From the NCBI GenBank assembly GCA_963808775.1, contig CAWEGR010000004.1, positions 248,001-312,000 of the forward strand: a stretch of DNA of 64,000 bases, in the 5' to 3' direction. The notes under the pieces were generated by a model, which saw only the letters and a list, made by a program, of their open reading frames with translations, was not told the origin of the DNA and did no database searches. Each line of letters begins with the position of its first letter. Positions within the stretch are counted from its first letter, which is position 1. The DNA is from JACVRW01 sp963808775 (GTDB lineage Bacteria; Actinomycetota; Thermoleophilia; Solirubrobacterales; Thermoleophilaceae). This document shows, in pieces, positions 1-8,388 of the stretch. The translations under genes were made by a program, and so were the position numbers.

Positions 1-708
1 GCCGCCGAGGTTGAGCAGCGGAAAGTCGCCGATCGCCGACAGCACCTCGGCGAGCTTCTCGAAGCCCTCGAGCTCGAGGATCTGGGAGCCGATGTGGGCG
101 TGCAGGCCGCGCAGCTCGAGGCCGGCGGCCGCGCAGGCCTCGACGGCGCGCGGGACGTCGTCGAGTCCGAAGCCGAACTTGGAGTCCTCCTGGCCGGTCT
201 GGATGTAGGAGTGCGTGCTCGGCCTGATCCCGGGCGTGACCCGCAGCAGCACACGCGCGGAGACCCCGCGCAGCCGCTCGATCTCGTCGAAGGAGTCGAC
301 CACGATGTGGCCCACACCCGAGGCGAGCGCGTACTCGAGGTCCGCCTCGGATTTGTTGTTGCCGTGCAGATAGATGCGCTCGGCCGGGACGCCGCCCCTC
401 AGCGCGAGGTGCAGCTCGCCCCCCGACGCGACGTCGGCGCCGAGGCCCTCCTCCGCCAGCAGCCTGAACGCGGCGCTGCACGGGAACGCCTTGCCGGCGA
501 AGACCACCTCGAAGCGCTCGGTGCGCGCGCTGAACGCCTCGAGGTATGCGCGCGCCCGAGCGCGCATGTCGTCCTCGGCGTACACGTAGGCCGGCGTGCC
601 GAACTCGCGCGCGAGCTCGACCAGGTCGCAACCGCCGACCTCGATGCGTCCCAGCCTGTTCAGCCGCGAGCCGAGCGGTAGCACGTGGGAGAGCGCGAGC
701 GCTGCCAT
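1..708 (-). CDS. lysA: Diaminopimelate decarboxylase, 3' part cut off by window edge
   Basis: PLP enzyme that decarboxylates meso-diaminopimelate to lysine, the last step of the lysine branch. 236 codons are visible of a usual 420 or so. The alanine-racemase-like barrel starts near residue 36 (FGTPAYVYAEDD). The PLP lysine is in FAGKAF (about residue 73), followed by ADVASGGE, HGNNKSE, and HIGSQI near the end of the visible part. The ATG start lies only 14 bp from the divergent hydrolase start, so each promoter must sit inside the neighbouring gene. No frame breaks in the visible part. The catalytic Cys and the dimer-interface C-terminus lie outside the window. Confidence 0.95.
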   Translation of the reverse strand, partial: MAALALSHVLPLGSRLNRLGRIEVGGCDLVELAREFGTPAYVYAEDDMRARARAYLEAFSARTERFEVVFAGKAFPCSAAFRLLAEEGLGADVASGGELHLALRGGVPAERIYLHGNNKSEADLEYALASGVGHIVVDSFDEIERLRGVSARVLLRVTPGIRPSTHSYIQTGQEDSKFGFGLDDVPRAVEACAAAGLELRGLHAHIGSQILELEGFEKLAEVLSAIGDFPLLNLGG

Positions 709-722
709 GATCGGCGGCGATT

Positions 723-1435
723 ATGAAGCACGCCCCGCCCGCGGCCCCCGCGCTCGGCACGCGCGACGGGCTCTCGTACGCGCTGTTCATGCCGGATGAG
801 GAGCCCGACGCGGGCGTCGTGGTGCTGCACGGCGCCGGCTCGTCGAAGGAGAGCCACTTCGACTTCGCGCGCGGCTGCCGCGACGAGGGCATGGCCGCGC
901 TCGTCTACGACGCCCGCGGACACGGCCGCTCGTCGGGCGTGTTCGGACCTGAGGCGATCGAGGACGTGCTCGCGATGGTGGCGCTGCTGCGCGAGCGCTC
1001 GGGCGAGCGCGCCGGTGGCCCTGCGCGGCTCGAGCATGGGCGGCTGGCAGGCGATCCACGCGGCCGCGCGGGCGGCGGACCCGCCCTGCGCGGTCGTGGC
1101 GGTCTGCCCGGCACCCGAGGAGCGCCTGCTCTGGGGGATCCGGACCGGCGAGCTGCTGCGCTTCCGCTGCGACGTGCGCGCCACCGAGGCGATGCTGTCC
1201 GAGACCGACATCTACGCGGCAGCCTCCCTGCTCGGGCCGGCGACCGCACTGTTCCTGCTGCACGCCCGCGGAGACGAGTCGATCCCGTACACGGTCTCCG
1301 AGGAGCTCCACGCGCGCGCCTCAGAGCCGAAGCGGCTGCTCGTGCTTGCCGGGCGGGCACCATCGCTCGCTCCAGCACGACCTCGAGCTCCAGGCCGAGT
1401 CGAGGCGCTTCATCCGGGCGGCCGCCCGGGGCTGA
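723..1435 (+). CDS. Alpha/beta hydrolase (two +1 frame breaks)
   Basis: Serine hydrolase of the dienelactone hydrolase/BAAT-like type; substrate unknown. About 236 residues after correction. VVVLHGAG (oxyanion region), the nucleophile elbow GSSMGG, the acid in HARGDESIP and the base in the final GGHH segment form a complete triad. These motifs lie in three reading frames: one extra base near 1012 (between ERSGE and APVALRG) and one near 1350 (before GGHHRS). With both removed the gene ends at the TGA at 1433-1435, two bases before the convergent Gly-rich gene. No signal peptide, so probably cytoplasmic. The breaks look like sequence errors because codon use and motifs stay normal across them. 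Confidence 0.75.
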
Positions 1436-1436
1436 G

Positions 1437-2183
1437 TCAGGGCAGGACGCCGTTCAGGGTCTCACCGACGCCGTCGAGGACCTCTCCGGTCCCCTGGCCG
1501 ACGCCGTCGAGCGTCTCACCGGCGCCCGAGCCGATGTCGCTCACCGGGTCACCCGCGCCCGGGGCGACCCCGTTGACGGTCTCGCCGAGTCCGCCCGTCA
1601 CGCCCTCGGCCGTGTCGCCGAGCCCGCCCGTCGTGTTCTCGACGGTGTTCCCAAGGTCGTTCGTGGTGTTCTCGACCGCGTCGCCGAGGCCGCCGCCCGA
1701 GACCGCCGGGCCGGAGCCGGAGCCCCCGCCCGCCTCGGATCCGCTCGAGCCCGACCCGCTGCCTGAGCCCGAGCCGCCTCCGGGTGTATCGGACCCGTCG
1801 CTGCCGCCACCGCCGCCGGGGCCCTCGACGCCGTCTGCACCGCCGGTCCCGCCGTCGCCGCCCATCCGCGCGCCGTCGCGGCCGCCGCGGTCCGCGCCCG
1901 CGTCCCCGCGCACGCCCTCGGAGCGCCGGTCGCGCGCCGCTTCGGTGCGCTCCGCGTCGTCCGAGGCGGCCCGGGCGGAGCTCGCCTGCTCCGCCTCGAG
2001 GGTCACCCGCCCCACGCCGCCGTCCGCGGCCGCGCCCGGCCAGCCGTTGAACGCAACGAGGGCGCTTCCGACGACCAGCAGGAGCAGGAAGCATCCAATC
2101 AGGACTCCGGTGGTGCCGAGACCGGCGATGTACGCCTTCGAGATCTTCATGAGAGGGGACGAGCCTGCTCCCAACTTACCCAT
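1437..2183 (-). CDS. Membrane-anchored Gly/Ser-rich repeat protein, function unknown
   Basis: 248 residues with no recognised family. One hydrophobic segment (about residues 22-47, GVLIGCFLLLLVVGSALVAF) anchors an outside domain. Next come a charged spacer, a nearly pure Gly/Ser/Asp stretch (about 110-160), then degenerate 11-12-residue repeats such as GLGDTAEGVTG, GLGETVNGV and GTGEVLDGV to the end. The repeat period and absence of Cys suggest a flexible or filamentous surface or cell-wall-spanning segment (inference). The true start may be the internal ATG at 2150 (MKISKAYIAG), which places the anchor at the very N-terminus. It is divergent from the metal transporter operon, and the Zur/Fur-like palindrome lies 33 bp upstream. 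Confidence 0.6.
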   Translation of the reverse strand: MGKLGAGSSPLMKISKAYIAGLGTTGVLIGCFLLLLVVGSALVAFNGWPGAAADGGVGRVTLEAEQASSARAASDDAERTEAARDRRSEGVRGDAGADRGGRDGARMGGDGGTGGADGVEGPGGGGGSDGSDTPGGGSGSGSGSGSSGSEAGGGSGSGPAVSGGGLGDAVENTTNDLGNTVENTTGGLGDTAEGVTGGLGETVNGVAPGAGDPVSDIGSGAGETLDGVGQGTGEVLDGVGETLNGVLP

Positions 2184-2215
2184 CGGTCAGTTACGGTCAA
2201 CCTTCGACTCGAAGT

Positions 2216-2228
2216 GAGAATGATTCTC
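2216..2228. promoter_or_regulatory. Fur/Zur-family operator (perfect 6-1-6 palindrome)
   Basis: GAGAAT-G-ATTCTC is a perfect inverted repeat of the form bound by Fur-superfamily repressors. It lies 14 bases before the GTG of the metal permease and just upstream of its presumed -10 (TATTCT, 2231-2236). A further ATTCTC half-site follows at 2232-2237. Since the operon encodes a Znu/Mnt-type importer, zinc control by Zur is the likeliest reading; Fur or Mur cannot be excluded. Confidence 0.7.
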
Positions 2229-2230
2229 GT

Positions 2231-2236
2231 TATTCT
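2231..2236 (+). promoter_or_regulatory. -10 hexamer TATTCT, leaderless start of metal transporter operon
   Basis: TATTCT ends 6 bases before GTG 2243 and no Shine-Dalgarno fits between, so the transcript probably begins at the start codon. The operator covers the -10/-35 spacer. Confidence 0.5.
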
Positions 2237-2242
2237 CGGGCC

Positions 2243-3043
2243 GTGCCCTCGCCGGTCGACCTCGTGGACGTCCCGTTCCTGCGCGACGCGCTGATCGAGC
2301 TCGTGCTGCTCGCGGTCGCGGGCGGCGTGCTCGGCGCCTGGATCGTGCTCCGCCGTCTCGCCTTCTTCACCCACGCGGCCGGGACCGCGACCTTCCCGGG
2401 CCTGGTGGCGGCGGACGCCTCGGGGGTCGCGCCGACGCTCGCGGGCGTGGCGGTCGCGCTCGGCTATGCCGGCGGCGTCGAGCGGGCCGGCCGCGCCGGC
2501 AGGGAGCCGGGCGAGGCCACCGCGCTGCTGCTCGTGGCCGCGCTGGCCGGGGGCGTCGTGCTCGCGAGCGACGTGTTCGAGTCGGGCGGCGAGGTCGACA
2601 GGCTCCTGTTCGGGACGCTGCTCGGCCTCGAGAGCGGCGACCTGTTGCTGGCGGGCGCCACCGTCGCGCTCGCGGCGGCCGGCTCGCTCCTGCTCGGCCG
2701 GGCCTGGGCCGCGATCGCGTTCGACCCGGAGGGCGCGCGCGCCCTCGGCCTGCCGGCTGGCCGGGCCGACCTGCTCCTGCTGGCGCTCGTGGCCGTCGCG
2801 GCGGTGGCGGCGATACCGGCGGTGGGGGCGCTGCTCGTGACCTCGGTGTACGTGCTGCCGGCCGCGGCGGCGCTGCTCCTCACGCGCAGCATCGGCAGGC
2901 TGATGGCGGTCGCGCTCGGGCTCGCGCTGTTCGAGGGCGTGGCGGGCCTCTACCTCGCCTACTGGCTCGACCTGCCGCCCGGCCCACCCGTGGCGATGCT
3001 CGGCGCCGCGGTATTCGTGGCCGCATCGGTGGCCGCGAGATGA
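2243..3043 (+). CDS. Metal ABC transporter permease (ABC-3 family)
   Basis: 266-residue membrane subunit of a zinc/manganese importer (ZnuB/MntB type). About seven to eight hydrophobic segments are seen, starting at residue 17 (ELVLLAVAGGVLGAWIVLRR), with the family pattern of a short loop after FAFDPEGARALGLP-like sequence (here AIAFDPEGARALG, about residue 157). The GTG start follows the Fur/Zur palindrome and -10 directly. The last four bases overlap the ATPase gene (ATGA). The operon holds two different permeases and one ATPase, so the channel is probably a heterodimer. A solute-binding protein gene is missing here. Confidence 0.85.
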   Translation: MPSPVDLVDVPFLRDALIELVLLAVAGGVLGAWIVLRRLAFFTHAAGTATFPGLVAADASGVAPTLAGVAVALGYAGGVERAGRAGREPGEATALLLVAALAGGVVLASDVFESGGEVDRLLFGTLLGLESGDLLLAGATVALAAAGSLLLGRAWAAIAFDPEGARALGLPAGRADLLLLALVAVAAVAAIPAVGALLVTSVYVLPAAAALLLTRSIGRLMAVALGLALFEGVAGLYLAYWLDLPPGPPVAMLGAAVFVAASVAAR

Positions 3044-3792
3044 GCGGCGCGCTCGTGTCGGCCCGAGGCCTCGCGGCCGGATACGGCGGGGAGCCGGTGC
3101 TGCGCGACGTCTCGTTCGAGGTCCCCGCGGGCACGTCCGTGTGCGTCCTCGGCCCGAACGGCGGCGGCAAGACCACCCTGTTCCGGGTCCTGCTCGGCGA
3201 GCTCGAGCCCGTCGCGGGCGGCGCGAGCGTGGCCGCGCGCCCGTCCTACGTCGCCCAGACGGAGCGCACCCGGCTCGACTTCCCGGTCACCGCCCTCGAC
3301 GTGGCGCTGATGGGCGCGCTCGCCCAGGGACGCTGGTGGCTGCCCGCCCGGCGCGCCGAACGCGCCGCCGCGCGCGCGGCACTCGAGCGAGTGGGTCTCG
3401 CGGACGCGGCCTCCACCCCCTTCGGCGAGCTCTCCGGCGGCCAGCGCCAGCGCGCCCTGCTGGCGCGCGCGCTCGTGCAGGACTCGCCCGTGCTGCTGCT
3501 CGACGAGCCGCTCTCGGGCGTCGACCCCGCGAGCGCGGGCCAGATCGAGCGGCTGTTCCGCGACCTGCGCGACGAGGGCCGCGCGCTGCTCGTGTCGAGC
3601 CACGACGTGCCGAGCGCGCAGGCCTTCGACCTCGTGCTCTGCCTGCACGGCCGCCAGGTCGCCTTCGGCCCTCCGGCGGAGACCCTCGACGCCGCGACGG
3701 TCAGCGCCACCTACGGCGAGGAGCTGATCGAGCTGGGCGACGGCACCGCCGTTTGCGTCCAGCACCACGAGCACGACCACGGCCACGCCTGA
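3040..3792 (+). CDS. Metal ABC transporter ATP-binding protein with His-rich tail
   Basis: 250-residue ATPase of the zinc/manganese importer. Walker A is GPNGGGKTT (about residue 40), the signature is LSGGQRQRALLARAL, and Walker B is VLLLDEPLSGVD, followed by the switch His in SSHDVP. The C-terminus ends HHEHDHGHA, a metal-binding-looking tail that fits zinc as substrate or as a cytosolic sensor (inference). It overlaps the upstream permease by 4 bases and the downstream permease by 1 base (TGATG), so translation is coupled. Confidence 0.92.
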   Translation: MSGALVSARGLAAGYGGEPVLRDVSFEVPAGTSVCVLGPNGGGKTTLFRVLLGELEPVAGGASVAARPSYVAQTERTRLDFPVTALDVALMGALAQGRWWLPARRAERAAARAALERVGLADAASTPFGELSGGQRQRALLARALVQDSPVLLLDEPLSGVDPASAGQIERLFRDLRDEGRALLVSSHDVPSAQAFDLVLCLHGRQVAFGPPAETLDAATVSATYGEELIELGDGTAVCVQHHEHDHGHA

Positions 3793-4634
3793 TGGACGCC
3801 CTGCTCGATCCCTTCCGCTCCGGCATCGACCTGCGCGCGCTCGCGGTGCTGGCGCTGGCGGGGGGCTTCTGCGGAGCGCTCGGCTTCTGGATCGTCACCG
3901 AGCGGCTCACCTACGGGGCGGAGTCGCTCGCACACGGCCTCCTGCCGGGCCTCGTGCTGGCCGCGATCGCGGGCGCGCCGCTCATGCTCGGCGCCCTCGG
4001 CGGCGCGCTCGTGGCGGCCGCGGCCATCGCGCTGGCTGCACGGCGCGAGCGCGTCGGCCCCGATACGGGCACGGCGGTCGCGGTCACCGGGCTCGTGGGC
4101 CTCGGCGCCCTGATCGCGCTGGCGCCAGACTCGCCGCAGCGGCTCGAGGAGCTCCTCTTCGGGGACCCGCTCGGGGCGACGGACGGCGACGTGGCCGCCT
4201 CGGCGGCGCTCGCGGCGCTGGGCGGCCTCGCGCTTGTGGCCCTGCACCGGCCGCTCGCCGCCGTCGCATTCGACCCGCCCGGCGCCGCCGCCGCGGGCAT
4301 CCGGCCGGGCGCTCTGCGGCTTGCCCTGCTCGCGCTGCTCGCGGTGGCGGTCGCCGTCGCGGTCCAGGGCCTCGGCGCGCTGCTCGTGCTCGCCGTCATC
4401 GTCGCTCCGCCCGTGGCGGTGCGCCGGCACGCGCGCACGCCCGCGGGCGCGATGCTGGCCGGCGCCGCGGTGGCGCTCGCGGCCACGGTTGTCGGGATCG
4501 AGCTGTCGTTCCACGCGGGCAGCGCCACCGGAGCGTCGGTCGCGCTCGCGCTCTGCCTCGCCGCCGCGCTCGGGGCGATGGCCCCGCGCCGGGTCAGGCG
4601 GGAGCGGCCACGCGCGGCGCGTGCCGCCGCGTGA
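3792..4634 (+). CDS. Second metal ABC transporter permease (ABC-3 family)
   Basis: 280 residues. Related to, but distinct from, the first permease: it carries the same AVAFDPPGAAAAGI-type cytoplasmic motif (about residue 156) and seven to eight membrane segments. The ATG start overlaps the ATPase stop (TGATG). Its last 41 bases overlap the convergent lgt gene. The C-terminal tail is basic (RRVRRERPRAARAAA). Together with the two upstream genes it forms one operon under the Zur/Fur-like site. Confidence 0.85.
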   Translation: MDALLDPFRSGIDLRALAVLALAGGFCGALGFWIVTERLTYGAESLAHGLLPGLVLAAIAGAPLMLGALGGALVAAAAIALAARRERVGPDTGTAVAVTGLVGLGALIALAPDSPQRLEELLFGDPLGATDGDVAASAALAALGGLALVALHRPLAAVAFDPPGAAAAGIRPGALRLALLALLAVAVAVAVQGLGALLVLAVIVAPPVAVRRHARTPAGAMLAGAAVALAATVVGIELSFHAGSATGASVALALCLAAALGAMAPRRVRRERPRAARAAA

Positions 4635-5349
4635 CCACGATCGCGGTCCCGAGCGCCACGAGCGCCAGGCTGATCAGCTGCGGCTGAGTCAGGCCGCCGA
4701 CGACCGAGTCGTTGCGGCGCACGATCTCAACGAGGAAGCGCTCGCCCCCGGCGAGGATCAGGTAGAGGCCGAACAGGACCCCTGGCGCGAAGCGGTCGCG
4801 CAGGTTCCAGAGCACGAGCGCGCCGATGCCCATGGCGAGCGTCTCGTAGATCGGCGTCGGATGCACCTCGTCGGTCGTGGCCACCGTGCCGTCGGGATAG
4901 GCCATCGCCCAGGGCAGGTCTGACTCCGTGCCGTAATCCCCGTCGCCGGCCAGCTGACAGCCGACCCTCCCGATCGCATAGCCGATCGCGAGCGGCACGC
5001 ACGCGGTGTCGAACATGCGCCAGCGCAGCCAGCCGCGCCACCAGGCCCACAGGATCACGCCCAGGGCGCCGCCGATGAGGCCGCCGAACCAGACGAGCCC
5101 GGAGCCCGAGAACAGGTTGCCGAGCAGATCGTCCGAGACCTTGTCCCACTCCTGGATCAGATAGTCGATGCGCGATCCGACGAGCCCGCCGATCAGGGAC
5201 GCGAAGATCATCTCGTAGGCCCACTCGCGCGGCTTGCCGATCTCGCCGAGCCGCTTCGAGGCGATCAGGCCGGCCGAGAGGAAGCCGAGAGCCATCGCGA
5301 GCCCGAACGCCTGCAGGTCGAGTGGGCCGATCGAAAACTCGGGATACAC
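4594..5349 (-). CDS. lgt: Prolipoprotein diacylglyceryl transferase family protein
   Basis: Membrane enzyme that moves diacylglycerol from phosphatidylglycerol to the lipobox Cys of prolipoproteins. 251 residues, with hydrophobic segments and the family core YAIGRVGCQLAGDGDYG (about residues 123-139). The canonical GRxGN motif has Cys instead of Asn, as in a known subgroup. HPTPIYE and the late GERFLVEIVRRND are also typical. Two lipoproteins in this window (13.9 and 16.0 kb) would be substrates. The GTG start follows TAGCCT by 9 bases, so the mRNA is probably leaderless. It is convergent with the metal permease, overlapping by 41 bases. Confidence 0.87.
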   Translation of the reverse strand: MYPEFSIGPLDLQAFGLAMALGFLSAGLIASKRLGEIGKPREWAYEMIFASLIGGLVGSRIDYLIQEWDKVSDDLLGNLFSGSGLVWFGGLIGGALGVILWAWWRGWLRWRMFDTACVPLAIGYAIGRVGCQLAGDGDYGTESDLPWAMAYPDGTVATTDEVHPTPIYETLAMGIGALVLWNLRDRFAPGVLFGLYLILAGGERFLVEIVRRNDSVVGGLTQPQLISLALVALGTAIVVTRRHAPRVAAPA

Positions 5350-5358
5350 GCCGTGCGC

Positions 5359-5364
5359 AGGCTA
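5359..5364 (-). promoter_or_regulatory. -10 hexamer TAGCCT of lgt
   Basis: Ends 9 bases before GTG 5349 on the minus strand; leaderless layout. Confidence 0.45.
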
Positions 5365-5375
5365 GAGAAAGCCCC

Positions 5376-5381
5376 TACCAT
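5376..5381 (+). promoter_or_regulatory. -10 hexamer TACCAT of the subtilase gene
   Basis: Ends 8 bases before ATG 5390. Only 40 bases separate this gene from the divergent lgt. Confidence 0.45.
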
Positions 5382-5389
5382 GAGTCCAC

Positions 5390-7121
5390 ATGCGCAGAGC
5401 GGTACTGGCCACGCTCGTCTGTGCCGTGCCGCTGTTTGCAGCACCCGCCCAGGCTTCGACCTCGATCGAGGACAGGCAGGCCCTGCGCTCCGCGCTGGGG
5501 TCGAGCGCGCGGGCCGCGCGCGGAGCCCCGGTTCGCCTGCCGCTGCCCGAGCCGCCGGCGCCGGCGCTCGCGAGTGCCGCCCGCAGCGAGCTTGCCTCGC
5601 TGGCTCGCAGCCCGGAGCCGGTGCGCGTGCTCGTGGGAGCCCGCACGCACGCGGACGTCCCCGGCCTCGCGGCGAGGCTGCGCTCGCTCGGGGCCGAACC
5701 CGAGACGCTCGGCCTGATCGGCGCGCTCGCCGCTCGCGTCCCGTCGGGCGCCGACCTCGTGGCCGCGCTGCGCGACGACCCGCGGGTGGCCTACATCGAG
5801 CGCGACCAGACCCTGCGGATCGCGGCCGACCCCTTCGACGCCCTCGACCCGTCCACCGGGATCAACTTCAGCTGGTTCTTCGACGACGTCCGCGCCGCCG
5901 AGGCGATCGCCGCGGCCGGCGGCGGCTCCGCGCGCATCGTCGCCGTGATCGACACCGGCCTCGACGTGACCCACCCCGAGTTCGCCGGGCCGCGTCGCGG
6001 ACACGTTCGACGCCGCCACCCGCGGCAAGGACGTCACGGACGCCGTGGGCCACGGCACGTTCGTCTCCGGGCTGATCGCCGCGATCGACGGCAACGGCGT
6101 CGGCGGCAAGGGCGTGGCGGGCAACACGCGGCTCGTCGCGATCCGGGCCTCGCTCGACGGGTCGTTCACGGTCTCGGACCTGGTGCGCGCGATCGACTTC
6201 TCCGTCGCCAGCGGCGCGGACGTGATCAACATGAGCCTGGCCGGCGGCGGCTTCAGCCGCAGCCAGGCGCGGGCTCTCGAGGCCGCCTTCTTCGCCGACG
6301 TCCTGCCGGTGGCCGCCTCCGGCAACCGCGCCGAGGCCGGCAACCCGCTCGAGTTCCCCGCGGCGGCGATCGGCGGCATGAGCGGAGGGCTCGGGATCGG
6401 GCTGTCGGTCGCCGCCACGACTCCGGTGGGCGGTCACGCGGTCTTCTCGAACCACAACCGCTTCGTCAGCGTCGCCGCGCCCGGCGCGGGCCTGGCGAAC
6501 ACGTGCGAGTTCGGCGTGCTCTCGACGCTTCCGGCCTCCACGGCGACCGTCTGGGACGACCCGGACTCCTGCTCGCGCGTCTTCCCGCAGCCCGAGGGCC
6601 GCTACGCCTACGGCGAGGGCACGAGCTTCTCGGCGCCGATCGTGTCGGGCATCGCCGCGCTCGTCTGGCAGGTCGAGCCCGGGCTGGCCTCGGAGCAGGT
6701 CGCCGACGTCCTGCAGCGCTCGGCTCGCCAGACCCTCGGAGGGACGGGCTGGAACGAGCGCACCGGGCACGGCATCGTCGACGGCGCGGCCGCCACGGCG
6801 CTCGCGCGCCTCTACGACATCACCGCTCCACCCACGCGCGGCAGCGCTCGCCGCGCGGGCCGCACGGTGGTACGCATCCGGCTGCGCCGCTCGCGCGACC
6901 GCGCCGGGGCCGGCCGCGTTCTGGCCGGCAACGTGACCTACGGCGTGCTCGTCTCGCGCGACGGCCGTAGGAGCTTCACGCGCGTCGGCAGCCGCAGCCG
7001 CCGGCCGCTCTCGGGTCTCGTGCGCCTCCGCGGGCGCCGGCCCAACATCTTCGTCGCCGTCACCTGCGACGGGAACGGCAACTGCAGCAACAGGACCCTC
7101 GGGGCCTTCCGCCGCCGCTAG
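5390..7121 (+). CDS. Secreted subtilisin-like serine protease (S8), one +1 frame break
   Basis: About 576 residues after correction. The signal peptide is residues 1-22, cleaved after APAQA. An inhibitor-I9-like propeptide (about 70-145, with RVAYIERDQ) precedes the catalytic domain. The triad is complete: Asp in VIDTGLDVTHPE, His in GHGTFVSG, Ser in GTSFSAPIVSG; the oxyanion Asn is in AASGN. One extra base near 5990 shifts the frame between HPEFAG and RVADTFDAAT; all motifs on both sides are intact. The C-terminal 100 residues are basic and may bind the cell wall. It shares CTAG (7118-7121) as overlapping stop with the convergent M23 peptidase. Confidence 0.85.
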
Positions 7122-8279
7122 AGGTAGCCCATCGGGTCGACGGGGTTGCCGCTGATGCGCACCTCGAAGTGCAGGTGCGGGCCCGTCGAGTTCCCGGTGT
7201 TGCCGCTGTAGCCGATCACCTGGCCCTGGCTGACGCTCTGACCGGTCGACACGCCGATGCTCGACTGGTGGCCGTAACAGGTCGACATGCTGGCCGTGTG
7301 CTGGATGCAGGTGTAGTTGCCGTAGCCGCCCGTATAGCCGGCGATGACGACGTTGCCGGAGTCGGCCGCGCGGATCGGCGTGCCCTCGGGCACGGCGATG
7401 TCGATGCCGGCGTGGAGGCGTCCCCAGCGATATCCGAATGGTGAGGTGAAGGTGCCGTTGACGGGCCAGATCAGCTGGCCGGAGCCCTGCCTGATCGGGC
7501 CGGGCGCGGGCGTCCCGCTGAGCGCGGCCTGGACGCGAGCCTGCTCGCGCTCGAGCGCGGCGAGGTGGTCCTCGAGCTCCGCGCGCTCCGAGCGCACGGA
7601 CGAGAGCGCCCCGCGCTTGTCGGCCCGGACGCTCGCGAGCTGGTCGCGCGCGCCGACGAGCTGGCCCTGCGCCGTGGCGATCTCGTCCCGATAGGCGAGG
7701 ATCCGCTCGGCGGCGAGCTGCTCGCGCTCCTCGAGCTCGGCGAGCTGCTTCGCCTGGTCCTCCGCCCTGTCGCGCAGGCGCCGCACCTGGTCCGTGATCT
7801 CGCGGTCCTGCCGCGAGATGCGGTCGAGGAACTCGGCGCGCTCGAGCAGGTCGGCGAAGCCGTCCGCCTCGAGCACCACCGTGAGGGCGTCGGGCGCGTC
7901 CGCCTTGTACAGCTCGACGAGCCGCTTCGCGAGCACCTCGCGCGCGGTCTCGAGCTCGCGAGCGCAGGCTCTCGAGGCGGTCGCGGGCCTCCTCGAGCCG
8001 GTCGCGCACCTCGAGCAGCTCGGCCTTCTGGGCGTCGAGACTCGCCTGAGCGCGGTCGAGGCGCACCTGCGTCGCGGCGATCTCTCCCTCGACGCGCTCG
8101 ATGCGGTTGCTGAAGCCCTCGATCTCCGTCGTCAGGACGCCCTCCTGCTGCTTCTTCTCCTCGATCTGGGTCCGCTTGTCCTCGATCCGCTCGGAAAGCG
8201 GCGCGGTCCGGCCGGGAAGCGGCAGCGCGAGGTACGCGGCGAGCGCGAGGACGATCGGGACGAAAAAGAGCTTCTTCAT
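7118..8279 (-). CDS. Secreted coiled-coil M23 metallopeptidase (EnvC/RipA-like), one +1 frame break
   Basis: Cell-wall hydrolase or amidase activator, about 386 residues after correction. The signal segment is residues 1-25 (MKKLFFVPIVLALAAYLALP), followed by a long coiled coil (about 30-245) rich in Glu, Arg and Gln heptads. The C-terminal LytM domain has both zinc motifs, HAGIDIA and GPHLHFE, plus SPFGYR, so it looks catalytically active. One extra base near 7968 separates DRLESLRS from ELETAREVLAKRL. The layout matches divisome-associated peptidoglycan hydrolases. Its stop overlaps that of the subtilase. Confidence 0.87.
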
Positions 8280-8374
8280 GTGGCTTTGCAGGGGTTTTCA
8301 CACCCCTGGGCGCGCGACACTAGCAACGCTTCTTCGCGCGTCAGAGCGCTGCAAAGCCGCATGCAGCGGCAAGC

Positions 8375-8380
8375 TAATGT
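8375..8380 (+). promoter_or_regulatory. -10 hexamer TAATGT of htpX
   Basis: Ends 5 bases before GTG 8386 and 8 before ATG 8389, both in frame; leaderless layout. Confidence 0.45.
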
Positions 8381-8388
8381 TCCCGGTG

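Noticed and set aside
1437..1900. Tandem DNA repeat or CRISPR array
   Set aside because: The repetition is protein-level Gly-rich coding repeat with variable length; there are no constant repeats or unique spacers. No CRISPR elsewhere either.
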